Source: Bacteroidia bacterium
Lineage (GTDB): Bacteria; Bacteroidota; Bacteroidia; Flavobacteriales; Flavobacteriaceae
Assembly (NCBI GenBank): GCA_030425285.1
Contig: JAUIAY010000001.1
Span: 62,001-126,000 of the forward strand
Direction: 5' to 3'
Length of the DNA: 64,000 nucleotides
The notes beneath the pieces were generated by a model that did not search any database, had not been told where the DNA came from, and was given only the letters and a program-made list of their open reading frames with translations. This document shows, one piece after another, positions 1 through 9,080 of the stretch; the stretch's first letter is position 1, and each line of letters starts with the position of its first letter. Made by a program: the position numbers and the translations under genes.

Positions 1-372
1 TTTGAATTTCTTAATGTAGTCATCAATAAATCCAATAGTTCCCATCCAAACTGTAGTAACTATCAATAGGATGATATAAATATTTTCAAGCTTTGCCAAT
101 AACAGAACAGGAATGAGCGTAGCCAAAATGATTATGATTCCACCCATAGTTGGTGTTCCCGCTTTTTCAACTTGTCCTTCCAAACCTAAATCACGAATAG
201 TCTCACCAACTTGTTGCTTTCTTAAAAACTTGATGATGCGTTTACCAAAAATGGTCGATATCAATAATGACAGTATGATTGCCATGGCAGCTCTAAAGGT
301 TATAAACCCAAATAATGATGCCCCAGGAAATTGGTACTGTTTTTCTAGATATTCAAATAGGTAATACAACAT
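1..372 (-). CDS. mraY: Phospho-N-acetylmuramoyl-pentapeptide transferase MraY (partial, N-terminal part)
   Basis: Inner-membrane enzyme that transfers phospho-MurNAc-pentapeptide from UDP to undecaprenyl phosphate, making lipid I. Only the first 124 codons lie in the window; the gene starts at the ATG at 372-370 and runs off the left edge. The translation shows hydrophobic segments, the family signature GTPTMGG at residues 72-78, and FIDDY at 115-119, which carries the active-site aspartates. It begins 9 bp after the murE stop, on the same strand, as expected in the division and cell-wall (dcw) cluster. The recognised motifs make this call secure despite the truncation. Confidence 0.95.
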   Translation of the reverse strand, partial: MLYYLFEYLEKQYQFPGASLFGFITFRAAMAIILSLLISTIFGKRIIKFLRKQQVGETIRDLGLEGQVEKAGTPTMGGIIIILATLIPVLLLAKLENIYIILLIVTTVWMGTIGFIDDYIKKFK

Positions 373-381
373 GCTATTTCT

Positions 382-1845
382 TTATTTCTGTAATTGCTTT
401 AAAAAATCTTTTACTATTTCAAAATCATCAAAATCAAAGCGTTCACCTTTTATTTCCTGATAGGTTTCATGACCTTTTCCTGCTATTAGAATAATATCAT
501 TCCCATTAGCCATTTGGCAAGCTGTTTTGATTGCTTGTTTTCTATCGGTTATAGAAATTGTTTTTTTGAAATTCTGTGGTTCAACACCCGCTTCTATTTC
601 ACTAATAATTGTATCTGGATTTTCGCTTCTTGGGTTATCACTGGTAAAAATTACCTTGGTACTCAATGCAGAAGCGATATGCCCCATTTTGGGTCTTTTA
701 GTTTTATCTCGATCGCCGCCACATCCGACAACTGTTATAAGTTCTTCATTCTTTGTACGAATACTATTTACAGTTTCAAGAACATTTTTCAATGCATCTG
801 GTGTATGGGCATAATCAACAATAGCCGTAATTTTATCATCAGAAATTAGATACTGAAACCGTCCTGACACACTTTCCAACTCACTAATAAGCCTTAAAAT
901 CTCAACTTTTTCCAAACCCAGAAGTTCTGCAGTGGCATAAATGGCTAAAACGTTATAAGCATTGAAGTTTCCTATTAGACGCGTCCAAACTTCATTGTCA
1001 TTTATCTTAAGAAGTAATCCGCTAAATTGATTTTCAAGAATTTGAGCTTTATAATCACCGTAACTTTTAAGTGCGTAAGTGAATTTTCTTGCTTTGGTAT
1101 TTTGAAGCATAACCAAACCATTCTTATCATCAATATTGACTAGCGCAAATGCCTTTTCCGACAGTCCATCAAAAAATGCCTTTTTAACATCTCTATACTC
1201 TGCAAAATCTTTATGGTAATCTAGATGATCATGGGTTAGGTTGGTGAAAATACCACCTTCAAAATGCAACCCTTCAGTACGTTTTTGATGAATGCCGTGC
1301 GAACTGACTTCCATAAAACAGTATTCAACGCCTACATCACTCATTTCCTTCAGATATTTATTTATCGTCAATGAATCTGGCGTTGTATGGGTTGCCTTAT
1401 ATTCAACGGTATCAACCATTATCTTAACCGTTGACAACAACCCAACTTTATAACCTGCATTTTTAAACAACTGGTAAAGTAATGTTGCGATAGTTGTTTT
1501 TCCATTAGTTCCTGTAACGCCAACCAAACGCAAGTTTTCAGAAGGAACACCGTAATAGTTTGAAGCCATAACCGCCAAAGCACTTGACGAATTTTCAACC
1601 TCAACATAAGTCACTTCAGGCGCTAATTTTTCTGGTAATTTTTCACAAATAATAGCATTACAACCTTTCGAAATGGCCATATCTATGAAATCATGTCCAT
1701 CAGACTGCGTACCAACGATAGCAACAAAAACATCATGGTCAGATACATTTCTGGAATCAAACACAATGTTTTTCACAGATACATTGGTTGTGCCAGCAAC
1801 AGCATTTAGGGTAACCTTGTACAATATGTCTTTTAAAGTCATCAT
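382..1845 (-). CDS. murE: UDP-MurNAc-tripeptide synthetase MurE (meso-diaminopimelate-adding)
   Basis: Cytoplasmic Mur ligase that adds the third amino acid to UDP-MurNAc-L-Ala-D-Glu using ATP. The 487 residues match the usual family length. The ATP-binding loop GTNGKTT is at 112-118 and the carbamylated-lysine/central-domain motifs follow. DNPR at 403-406 is the known signature for meso-diaminopimelate rather than lysine, so the peptidoglycan should be DAP type. The start codon overlaps the ftsI stop by 4 bp (ATGA), which implies translational coupling. mraY follows after 9 bp. Confidence 0.97.
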   Translation of the reverse strand: MMTLKDILYKVTLNAVAGTTNVSVKNIVFDSRNVSDHDVFVAIVGTQSDGHDFIDMAISKGCNAIICEKLPEKLAPEVTYVEVENSSSALAVMASNYYGVPSENLRLVGVTGTNGKTTIATLLYQLFKNAGYKVGLLSTVKIMVDTVEYKATHTTPDSLTINKYLKEMSDVGVEYCFMEVSSHGIHQKRTEGLHFEGGIFTNLTHDHLDYHKDFAEYRDVKKAFFDGLSEKAFALVNIDDKNGLVMLQNTKARKFTYALKSYGDYKAQILENQFSGLLLKINDNEVWTRLIGNFNAYNVLAIYATAELLGLEKVEILRLISELESVSGRFQYLISDDKITAIVDYAHTPDALKNVLETVNSIRTKNEELITVVGCGGDRDKTKRPKMGHIASALSTKVIFTSDNPRSENPDTIISEIEAGVEPQNFKKTISITDRKQAIKTACQMANGNDIILIAGKGHETYQEIKGERFDFDDFEIVKDFLKQLQK

Positions 1846-3848
1846 GAAGCTTCGATTACAACTGTTTGATTTCGTTTTATCTTATCACCTTTATTAATGG
1901 ATTGCGATTTTACTTCACCTATACCTTGAGCTCTCACTTTTAAGCCCATATTTTCAAGGATGGCAATGGCATCCATGGTAGGCAAGCCAACTACATTGGG
2001 CATAATCGTTTTATGCTTTTCCGAAATATCATAGTACTGCTCATACTCCTTTTCAACACCTGCATGCTGCACTTCTAGTGATTTCACTTCATCAATCAAT
2101 GGTGTATCTGTAAATATTTTTTGAGCAATACGCTTGAAAACTGGCCCTGTTACATCGGCTCCATAATATCCTTTCTCAACACTCGGTTTATGAATAACAA
2201 CTATGCAAGAGTATTTCGGGTTTTCAGCAGGAAAGTATCCAGCAAAAGATGATACATATCGTCTATCTTTATCCCAATCGGCCATCCAATATTCTGCTTT
2301 GGCCGTACCGGTTTTTCCAGCCATTGAAAAGTATGGCGAATACAAGGATTTCCCAGTACCTCTTTCAACTACATTTTTGAGTATGGCTTGGATTTCTTTT
2401 AAGGTTTTACCAGAACATATTTTGCTGTTGATAATCTCCTCATCAAAACTTTCTATTTGTTTATCCAATTCCTTTACTTCTCTAATGAATCTTGGCTTCA
2501 CCATGACACCATTGTTGGCAATGGCATTATAAAATGTTAGGGTCTGCAATGGCGTTAATTCTAAATTATAGCCATAGGACATGGAAGGCAATGCGTTCTT
2601 ACTCCATTTATCATGACCTGGTGCATAAATTTCTGGTTTGCCTTCTCCAACAATTGGCAACCCTAATGGTTTATCTAACTTCCAACCCTTTAATCTGTTG
2701 AGAAATTTTTCAGGTGTTTTGGCATAATTCTCATCAATAATTGTTGCCAAACCAATATTTGAAGAAACTTCTAGAGCTCTTGCAGCCGATATCTCACCAT
2801 AACCACCATTTTTAGAATCGTTTATGTAACGCCCATAGAACATTTTACGGCCTCTTTTAGTATCAACAATGGTTGACGTATCTATCACCTTGTCTTCTAA
2901 AGCAGCCATTAAAGCCATGACTTTAAATGTTGAACCTGGCTCATGCGATTCCCCAACTGCATAGTTTAATTTTTCGTAGTAAGTACCCTTATCTGTTCTT
3001 CCTAAATTTGAAATGGCCCTAATCTCTCCTGTTTCAACCTCCATGACCACCACACATCCATGTTCAGCCTCATAATACTCCAATTGTTGCAACAAGGCGT
3101 GATGTGCTATATCCTGAATGTTTACACTTATGGTCGTATAAATATCGTAGCCATCTTTTGGCTCTACTTGATTGTAATCAGCAATAGGTTTCCACTGTCC
3201 TTTACCAATTTTTTGTTTTAATCGGTGACCGTCTGTCCCTCTTAAATACTTTGCTCCAAAAGCACCATCCAACCCAGCTCTTGTAGCATTTCCATCTTCA
3301 TCAAATCGCTCATAACCTATAGATCTTTGAGCGATTCCACCCATAGGATGCTCCCGTTTTGTTGTCTGCTCAACAATCAACCCACCTTTAAAAGCACCAA
3401 GATTCAACAACGGGAAATTTCTGATACGGATGTAATCCGAATAACCTATGTTTCTACTTAATAATAGATACCGGTTTTTATTGGCTCTCGCCTTACGTAT
3501 GGCCTTTTCGTAATATGATGACGACTTTCCAGAAAACTTTGACAACGAATCGCAAAGTGGTTTTAAGTATTTTTCAAAGGTTGTTGATGAAGGCGTCATC
3601 GCATCAATCCGGATATCGTATTTTGGCACAGAAGTAGCCAACAGATTTCCATTGGCTGAATACACATTTCCTCGATTGGCTGGGATGACCACATTTTTTA
3701 CGGTACGCTCCTCGGCTAAATCACGGTATTTATCGCCCTGTAAAAACTGAATGCTCAATAGCTTAAAAACCACTGCTAGAGCAAAGATGAACATACATCC
3801 TGCTATAAAATACAATCGGTTTAATATGTTCTTCTCGTTTACTGCCAA
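1842..3848 (-). CDS. ftsI: Division transpeptidase FtsI (class B PBP3) with C-terminal PASTA domain
   Basis: Septal peptidoglycan D,D-transpeptidase, a single-pass membrane protein of 668 residues. One transmembrane helix lies at about 12-35, followed by the PBP dimerisation domain. The penicillin-binding domain has the serine motif STFK at 306-309, SSN at 362-364 and KTGT at 512-515, all intact. Residues about 615-668 form one PASTA repeat, as in many Bacteroidota FtsI/Spo-VD-like proteins. The gene follows ftsL by 7 bp and overlaps murE by 4 bp, the classic dcw order. Confidence 0.96.
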   Translation of the reverse strand: MAVNEKNILNRLYFIAGCMFIFALAVVFKLLSIQFLQGDKYRDLAEERTVKNVVIPANRGNVYSANGNLLATSVPKYDIRIDAMTPSSTTFEKYLKPLCDSLSKFSGKSSSYYEKAIRKARANKNRYLLLSRNIGYSDYIRIRNFPLLNLGAFKGGLIVEQTTKREHPMGGIAQRSIGYERFDEDGNATRAGLDGAFGAKYLRGTDGHRLKQKIGKGQWKPIADYNQVEPKDGYDIYTTISVNIQDIAHHALLQQLEYYEAEHGCVVVMEVETGEIRAISNLGRTDKGTYYEKLNYAVGESHEPGSTFKVMALMAALEDKVIDTSTIVDTKRGRKMFYGRYINDSKNGGYGEISAARALEVSSNIGLATIIDENYAKTPEKFLNRLKGWKLDKPLGLPIVGEGKPEIYAPGHDKWSKNALPSMSYGYNLELTPLQTLTFYNAIANNGVMVKPRFIREVKELDKQIESFDEEIINSKICSGKTLKEIQAILKNVVERGTGKSLYSPYFSMAGKTGTAKAEYWMADWDKDRRYVSSFAGYFPAENPKYSCIVVIHKPSVEKGYYGADVTGPVFKRIAQKIFTDTPLIDEVKSLEVQHAGVEKEYEQYYDISEKHKTIMPNVVGLPTMDAIAILENMGLKVRAQGIGEVKSQSINKGDKIKRNQTVVIEAS

Positions 3849-3855
3849 GTTGAAC

Positions 3856-4173
3856 TCAATTTTGTGATTTAACTTTTATTTTTGTTGGTGGTATTTCTGA
3901 AATAGCCAATCCCTTCTCTTTCATTTTCCGTTCAACGGTAGTTTCCTTTTTTAGCTCCATAAGTTTTTTACGGCCATCCACAAAAGCAGACCGCATTTCT
4001 TTGGCTTCGTTATTAAGACGCGCTATTTCATGGACTTTTTTATCTGCACTGTGAGAACTCGCAATCATAATGATGGCAAGAGCCGAAAGAAATAATATCA
4101 TACGCCAGTTTTTAAAAGCATCGTCACTTACTAAAAAGGTTCCTTTTAAAATGCTATACAATCCTTTTTTCAT
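3856..4173 (-). CDS. ftsL: FtsL-like cell-division membrane protein
   Basis: Small bitopic protein of 105 residues between rsmH and ftsI, the position of ftsL in dcw clusters. A single transmembrane segment lies at about 25-42. It is followed by a charged stretch rich in Lys, Glu and Arg (about 43-90) that would form a coiled coil in the periplasm, as expected for FtsL pairing with FtsB. The primary sequence of FtsL is poorly conserved, so the call rests on size, topology and position. The gap to rsmH is 102 bp, unusually wide for this otherwise tight operon. Confidence 0.85.
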   Translation of the reverse strand: MKKGLYSILKGTFLVSDDAFKNWRMILFLSALAIIMIASSHSADKKVHEIARLNNEAKEMRSAFVDGRKKLMELKKETTVERKMKEKGLAISEIPPTKIKVKSQN

Positions 4174-4275
4174 GTGATAGTTGTCATTTTCTATTTTTTG
4201 TCACATGTAATCTTTAATGATTAAACTCATTTTTTTGATTTACCTATAAAATGTTTTTAATCATGTAGATTTCAT

Positions 4276-5184
4276 TTATAACTTTTCGGCTATTCTTAAT
4301 TTTGCACTACGTGCACGGTTATTAATTCTTATCTCTTCATCAGATGGCACAATAAGCCCACCTACTTTCTTGAACGGTACTTCAAAATTTCCAAACACAT
4401 CCCGTTCGGGCTCTCCTTCAAATAGTCCATTCCTGATAAAACGTTTCACCAATCTATCTTCCAAAGAGTGATATGAAATCACACTTAAACGCCCGCCTTT
4501 TATCAGAACTTCTTGAGTTTGCATTAAAAACTCCTTCAAAACATCAATCTCCTGGTTCACTTCTATTCGTATGGCTTGAAAAATTTGGGCCAGCACCTTA
4601 TTCTCTTTTTTATGGTTCAAAAAAGGCTTGAGCACTTTTTTCAACTGTTCACTAGTCTTTATAACACCTTGATTCCTACTCTCAACTATCACCCTAGCCA
4701 TAGCTGGAGCTTGCCTCAATTCACCGTATTGCCACAATACCTGTCGCAATTGCTCCTCATCATATTCATTAACCACATGAAAGGCCGACAAGGCATCTTT
4801 CTGATTCATCCGCATATCCAAGTCGGCTTCAAATCTGGTTGAAAACCCACGTTCAGCTACATCAAACTGATGAGATGATACACCGAAATCCGCCAAAACA
4901 CCATGAACTTCTTTAACCCCATAGAACCTTAAGAATCGTTTTAGATATCTAAAATTCTCATGAATAAGCGTAAAGCGGTCATCATCAATTGTATTTAAAA
5001 GAGCGTCTGGATCTTGATCAAAAGCATAAAGCTTTCCGTTTTTTCCCAATCTATTTAATATCTCCCGACTGTGTCCTCCACCACCAAAAGTGACATCCAC
5101 ATAAACACCATCTTCAACTATATTTAAGCCATCAACTGTTTCTTTTAGCAGCACAGGATTATGATATTCCATAGTCATCGTCAT
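4276..5184 (-). CDS. rsmH: 16S rRNA (cytosine1402-N4)-methyltransferase RsmH (MraW)
   Basis: SAM-dependent enzyme that N4-methylates C1402 of 16S rRNA in the ribosomal P site. The 302 residues open with YHNPVLL and then the glycine-rich SAM-binding motif DVTFGGGGHS (about 29-38). DFGVSSHQ follows near 100, and the C-terminal SYHSLEDR and NNRARSAKLR are diagnostic. Three in-frame ATG codons lie within the first five positions (5184, 5178, 5172). The last gives the most family-like N terminus (MEYHNP). All of them overlap the end of mraZ, so the genes are translationally coupled. Confidence 0.96.
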   Translation of the reverse strand: MTMTMEYHNPVLLKETVDGLNIVEDGVYVDVTFGGGGHSREILNRLGKNGKLYAFDQDPDALLNTIDDDRFTLIHENFRYLKRFLRFYGVKEVHGVLADFGVSSHQFDVAERGFSTRFEADLDMRMNQKDALSAFHVVNEYDEEQLRQVLWQYGELRQAPAMARVIVESRNQGVIKTSEQLKKVLKPFLNHKKENKVLAQIFQAIRIEVNQEIDVLKEFLMQTQEVLIKGGRLSVISYHSLEDRLVKRFIRNGLFEGEPERDVFGNFEVPFKKVGGLIVPSDEEIRINNRARSAKLRIAEKL

Positions 5185-5629
5185 CTTGTCCCATTACCTC
5201 TTCAGCTAAATCAGCAAAATCGCCAGTAGCATCATCAATAGCTTGCTCATATTTTGTTTTATCCCAAATCTCCACAATGTTGATTGCTGAAGACACAACT
5301 ATTTCCTTTGAAATATCTGCGAATACTACCAAGTCTTTCGGTATCAATAATCGCCCCGTTGAGTCCACTTCCACCATTCTAACACCAGCCGTAAAACGTC
5401 TGATAAAGTCATTGTTCTTTTTCTTAAAACGATTAAGCTTATTGACCTTCTGCATGAGCGATTGCCATTCGGTCATAGGATATAATTCCAAACAAGGCTG
5501 AAATACGGCACGCTTTAAAACAAACCCATTTTGAAGCACAGGAGACAGCTGCTTTTTCAGTGCAGCAGGCAACATGAGCCTACCTTTTGAGTCAACCTTA
5601 CACTCGTATGTTCCTATTAATGAGTTCAA
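5159..5629 (-). CDS. mraZ: Transcriptional regulator MraZ
   Basis: DNA-binding protein with two SpoVT/AbrB-like swapped-hairpin domains that autoregulates the dcw operon. Two DxKGR/DSTGR-type repeats are visible: DSKGRLMLPAALK near the N terminus and DSTGRLLIPKDL in the middle. No ATG precedes the conserved NSLIGTYECK. Two TTG codons do, at 5644 and 5629. I choose 5629 because it gives the usual family N terminus (about 156 residues) and leaves a leader of about 27 nt behind the -7-like box at 5669-5662. The 5644 start would add five residues. First gene of the operon. Confidence 0.93.
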   Translation of the reverse strand: MNSLIGTYECKVDSKGRLMLPAALKKQLSPVLQNGFVLKRAVFQPCLELYPMTEWQSLMQKVNKLNRFKKKNNDFIRRFTAGVRMVEVDSTGRLLIPKDLVVFADISKEIVVSSAINIVEIWDKTKYEQAIDDATGDFADLAEEVMGQDDDDYGIS

Positions 5630-5661
5630 ACCGCTATTTTCCAATTCTTGGGATTAAGTTT

Positions 5662-5705
5662 CAAATATATTGAAAAATATACCACATTTTACCACATTTT
5701 ACCAC
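5662..5705 (-). promoter_or_regulatory. mraZ promoter with three tandem MraZ-box-like repeats
   Basis: On the minus strand GTGGT occurs three times with an exact 10-bp period (5705-5701, 5695-5691, 5685-5681). Two consecutive units share the full decamer GTGGTAAAAT. A -7 box TATATTTG follows at 5669-5662. MraZ from E. coli and Mycoplasma is known to bind short direct repeats about one helical turn apart in front of its own operon, and these sit where the -33 region should be. The layout is seen directly; binding by this MraZ is inferred. Confidence 0.7.
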
Positions 5706-5890
5706 TTTGTTGATAATTTTTCGATTAACAGTCGGTTTTTGGCGATTTGAAATTTTCAAAAATTATCTTAAACACTTAATTTCAAAGAGTTAACATATAG
5801 TCACAATAACTCACTCCGTAATGTTAATATCTTGAAGAATGGACCTTTGCGTGCCCACAATAATTATCCATATATTGTGAATGAATTGAC

Positions 5891-5898
5891 TATATTTG
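5891..5898 (+). promoter_or_regulatory. Possible -7 box (TATATTTG) for the hydrolase-engB transcript
   Basis: A perfect Bacteroidota -7 element lies 25 bp before the start codon at 5924. No TTG lies at the expected 19-nt spacing, so the promoter is only half supported. The rest of the 279-bp divergent gap to mraZ (5645-5923) shows no other gene or stem-loop. Confidence 0.4.
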
Positions 5899-5923
5899 CC
5901 TTTAAGAATAGCTAAACCAAATA

Positions 5924-6688
5924 ATGGCGCACCGATTAAAAAAAGAAAAAAGTTACAGATACATTGAAGTTGGCGAAGGCACCCCAATTATTGTCCTACA
6001 CGGACTTATGGGCGGATTAAGCAATTTTGATTCCGTCACAAATTATTTCAGTAAAAAAGGCTATCGTGTCATTATTCCCGAGCTTCCCATTTACACCATG
6101 TCCCTTTTAAAAACCAATGTCAAAAGTTTTGCTAAATACTTGCATGATTTCATTGAGTTCAAAGGATTTGACGATGTTATTTTGTTGGGTAATTCGTTAG
6201 GCGGTCACATAGGGCTTTATCATACGAAATTGTATCCTAAAAAAGTTAAAGCTCTTATCATTACAGGTAGTTCAGGGCTTTATGAAAGTGCAATGGGTAG
6301 TGGTTATACCAAACGAAGCGATTACGAAGTGATCAAAAAGAAAGCTCAAGATGTTTTTTATGACCCTGAAGTGGCAACTAAAGAAATTGTTGATGAAGTT
6401 TTTGAAACTGTTAACGATCGCAATAAACTCATCAAAACATTAGCTATTGCTAAAAGCGCCATTAGGCATAACATGGCCAAAGACCTACCTAATATGCAAA
6501 CACCAACTTGTATTATTTGGGGCAAAAATGACACAGTCACACCTCCTGAAGTAGCTGAAGAATTTGATGAACTGTTACCAGATTCTGAACTGTTTTGGAT
6601 TGACAAATGTGGACATGCTGCTATGATGGAACATCCTGATGAGTTCAATGAGATTATGGACTCTTGGTTAACCAAAAGAAATTTCTAA
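5924..6688 (+). CDS. Alpha/beta hydrolase
   Basis: Single-domain serine hydrolase of 254 residues with no signal peptide, hence cytoplasmic. HGLMGG near 26-31 is the oxyanion-hole loop. GNSLGG around Ser91 is the nucleophile elbow. An acidic residue in [10 protein letters not shown] (near 203) and His in [10 protein letters not shown] (near 232) complete the triad. The substrate cannot be read from the sequence; relatives include esterases and C-C bond hydrolases. It is divergent from mraZ and 16 bp ahead of engB, so probably co-transcribed with it. Confidence 0.88.
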   Translation: MAHRLKKEKSYRYIEVGEGTPIIVLHGLMGGLSNFDSVTNYFSKKGYRVIIPELPIYTMSLLKTNVKSFAKYLHDFIEFKGFDDVILLGNSLGGHIGLYHTKLYPKKVKALIITGSSGLYESAMGSGYTKRSDYEVIKKKAQDVFYDPEVATKEIVDEVFETVNDRNKLIKTLAIAKSAIRHNMAKDLPNMQTPTCIIWGKNDTVTPPEVAEEFDELLPDSELFWIDKCGHAAMMEHPDEFNEIMDSWLTKRNF

Positions 6689-6704
6689 ACTCAATTTATT
6701 AGTC

Positions 6705-7307
6705 ATGGATATTAAATCGGCAGAATTTGTAATGAGTAATTCTGATGTAACGAAATGCCCTAAAAATTTACTGCCAGAATATGCATTTATAGGTAGAAGT
6801 AATGTTGGAAAATCTTCCTTGATCAATATGCTGACCAATAGAAAAAGTTTGGCAAAAACTTCTGGAAGACCTGGAAAAACACAGCTCATCAATCATTTTT
6901 TAATTAATAAAAACTGGTATTTGGTAGATCTTCCTGGTTATGGTTACGCTAGAGTATCCAAGAGCGCCAAAAAGACCTTTCAAAAATTTATTACCCAATA
7001 TTTTAGCTTACGGGAGCAATTGGTTTCTGCTTTCGTTTTAGTTGATATCAGACATGAAGCCCAACCTATAGATTTAGAATTTATGGAATGGCTAGGCGAA
7101 AACAGCATCCCATTTTCCATTATTTTCACAAAAGCCGATAAACTAAAACCCAATGCCATAACCCGTCATGTGGAAAACTATAAATTGAAACTTCTAGAGA
7201 CTTGGGAAGACATGCCTAACTATTTTGTGACATCGTCTTCAAAATCCATTGGTAAAGATGATGTTTTGAATTATATAGACTCCATAAATATTGATTTCAA
7301 CCCATGA
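6705..7307 (+). CDS. engB: Ribosome biogenesis GTPase EngB (YsxC/YihA)
   Basis: Essential TRAFAC-class GTPase needed for late assembly of the 50S subunit. The 200 residues are a standard length. G1 is GRSNVGKSS at 30-38, the G2 threonine falls in [10 protein letters not shown]3 is DLPGYGYA near 75, and G4 is TKADK near 142. All nucleotide-binding motifs are intact. The last 4 bp overlap the start of the next gene. Confidence 0.96.
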   Translation: MDIKSAEFVMSNSDVTKCPKNLLPEYAFIGRSNVGKSSLINMLTNRKSLAKTSGRPGKTQLINHFLINKNWYLVDLPGYGYARVSKSAKKTFQKFITQYFSLREQLVSAFVLVDIRHEAQPIDLEFMEWLGENSIPFSIIFTKADKLKPNAITRHVENYKLKLLETWEDMPNYFVTSSSKSIGKDDVLNYIDSINIDFNP

Positions 7308-7981
7308 AAATTGTACTCTCATTTTTTTTCATCATTCTAGTTTCTCATTACAGTTTAGGACAAGAGAAAATCTACCTAGACGAAGATGGTAACAAGGTTA
7401 ATCAAATTGAGTTCAGAAAAAAATGGAGTGATAAGGAGTTGCTTTTAAGCCGATGGGACTCTATTGGAAAAAACAAAAAGCGTTATGCAACTTTGAAAAA
7501 AGATCTTTATCAATATGGCAATTTCACTCATAGTTCTTTAATTACAGAACTTGAAAAAATCACAGGTAAGAAAATTCAAGACAGTCTGATTATTATTTTG
7601 GAATTCTATTATAAAGATGATTTATGCAATTCTGTTTGGGACAACAAATGGACTAAAAGTGACATAAAAGAACGGAAGGAATTTATCACCCCTATTAGAG
7701 ATTATTTATACTCAAATGATATGATATTGTTTTGTTTATTCGAAAAAACTATTCAGTTAAAAAACAACCCAAATAGTGAAACTGAATTTTTCTTTTCAGA
7801 CTTAAACAGTTTTTTCAGAAACAAAATATTTCTTAATCCAACTCTTTGTGGCTCACACGCTATCATTAAGCCGAATGGAGAAGTACTGGTTAGAAATGGA
7901 GAGAATAGAGCGGATTATATGACAGGGCATTTAAAACCAGAAATTTGGAATCGATTTTTTAATGATAAAGAGGGGAATTAA
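7304..7981 (+). CDS. Exported protein of unknown function
   Basis: A 225-residue protein that I do not recognise. Residues 1-19 form a Sec signal peptide ending at LGQ, so it is periplasmic or surface exposed. The rest is polar with scattered hydrophobic strands. A C-terminal segment (about 185-215) contains [19 protein letters not shown], which resembles small exported Flavobacteriaceae proteins that start with a Q-x-K-I-Y-L-D-E-D-G motif. It overlaps engB by 4 bp and so is translationally coupled to it, and it converges on the permease gene 3 bp downstream. Confidence 0.7.
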   Translation: MKIVLSFFFIILVSHYSLGQEKIYLDEDGNKVNQIEFRKKWSDKELLLSRWDSIGKNKKRYATLKKDLYQYGNFTHSSLITELEKITGKKIQDSLIIILEFYYKDDLCNSVWDNKWTKSDIKERKEFITPIRDYLYSNDMILFCLFEKTIQLKNNPNSETEFFFSDLNSFFRNKIFLNPTLCGSHAIIKPNGEVLVRNGENRADYMTGHLKPEIWNRFFNDKEGN

Positions 7982-7984
7982 TTG

Positions 7985-9076
7985 TCAACTCCTCACATCC
8001 AAAGCATCTCGTAAAGCATTACCTATAAGCATAAATGCCATAACCAGACTCATAATACAAAATCCGGGGATCAAAGCTAGATAAGGTTTTCCCAGAATGA
8101 TATAATTATAATGATCCTTTATCATAGCACCCCAACTGGACATAGGTGGTTGTGCGCCAATTCCCAAAAAGCTCAACCCGCTTTCAATTAAAATAGCAGC
8201 AGCAAAATTGGCTGCCGATATCACAATAACAGGAGCCATAATATTTGGTAATATGTGTTTGGTAATAATTCGGAAATCATTAAACCCCAATGCCCTTGCT
8301 GCCGTAACATATTGCATTTCCTTAACACTCATAACCTGACCCCTAACTACTCTGGCCACTTCAACCCACATGGTTAAACCAACGGCTATAAACACCTGCC
8401 AAAATCCTTTTCCAAGTGCCAGTGTTATAGCTATTACCAACAACAAAGTTGGAATGGACCATGACACGTTGATTAACCACATAATAATAGCATCTACCTT
8501 TCCCCCAAAATAACCAGCCAAACTTCCCATAAGGATGCCCACAACCAATGAAATAAAAACAGCAATAAAACCGATAAAAAATGATATTCTGGCTCCTACC
8601 AAAACTCTACTCAACAAATCTCTTCCATATTTATCAGTCCCAAAAACAAAGGTCTTACTTTCCACATAGGGTTTATTCCCTTCTTGATACTGATTTAAAT
8701 TCAGTGTTTTAACCTGTCCATTTAAATTATCGGAAGCATATTCGGTGTAAGTCAATTGATTTTTTAAAATTGTGTGTTCAGAAATAGGAATTTCGGTCTC
8801 AAAAGTCTTTTCACCAAAAAAAATTCTATTAAAAAAATTCTGTTGAACTTTTTCTGAAGTTGGCATCACCAACATATCTACCGTAAATCCTGGTTTCTTG
8901 GAATGAATAGCCAAGTGCATTTGATTGGCATGCTGCGAATTATCAGGAGCCAACACATAAGCAAAAATAGAGATCAATCCAACTAGCACAATAAACCCAA
9001 AACTAAAAACGCCCCAGAAATTCTTTTTAAATTTCTGGAGCGCTAGTTTACTTAATGAGCCAGGAGATTGAGTCAT
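7985..9076 (-). CDS. ABC transporter permease, DppC/OppC type
   Basis: Inner-membrane permease subunit of a peptide/nickel-type ABC importer. It has 363 residues: an N-terminal helix at about 18-42, a periplasmic stretch, then five or so helices from about 155. The EAA-type loop reads MQYVTAARALGFNDFRIITKHILPN (about residues 254-278), the contact with the ATPase. RDLLSR precedes the core and LSFLGIGAQPP is typical of OppC. No partner permease, ATPase or binding protein is nearby, so partners must be elsewhere. It starts 4 bp after prc stops. Confidence 0.9.
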   Translation of the reverse strand: MTQSPGSLSKLALQKFKKNFWGVFSFGFIVLVGLISIFAYVLAPDNSQHANQMHLAIHSKKPGFTVDMLVMPTSEKVQQNFFNRIFFGEKTFETEIPISEHTILKNQLTYTEYASDNLNGQVKTLNLNQYQEGNKPYVESKTFVFGTDKYGRDLLSRVLVGARISFFIGFIAVFISLVVGILMGSLAGYFGGKVDAIIMWLINVSWSIPTLLLVIAITLALGKGFWQVFIAVGLTMWVEVARVVRGQVMSVKEMQYVTAARALGFNDFRIITKHILPNIMAPVIVISAANFAAAILIESGLSFLGIGAQPPMSSWGAMIKDHYNYIILGKPYLALIPGFCIMSLVMAFMLIGNALRDALDVRS

Positions 9077-9080
9077 AAAA

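Noticed and set aside
5159-5644. mraZ as a truncated gene because no ATG start exists
   Set aside because: Two in-frame TTG codons fit, and the conserved N-terminal motif follows directly, so a TTG start is the simpler reading.
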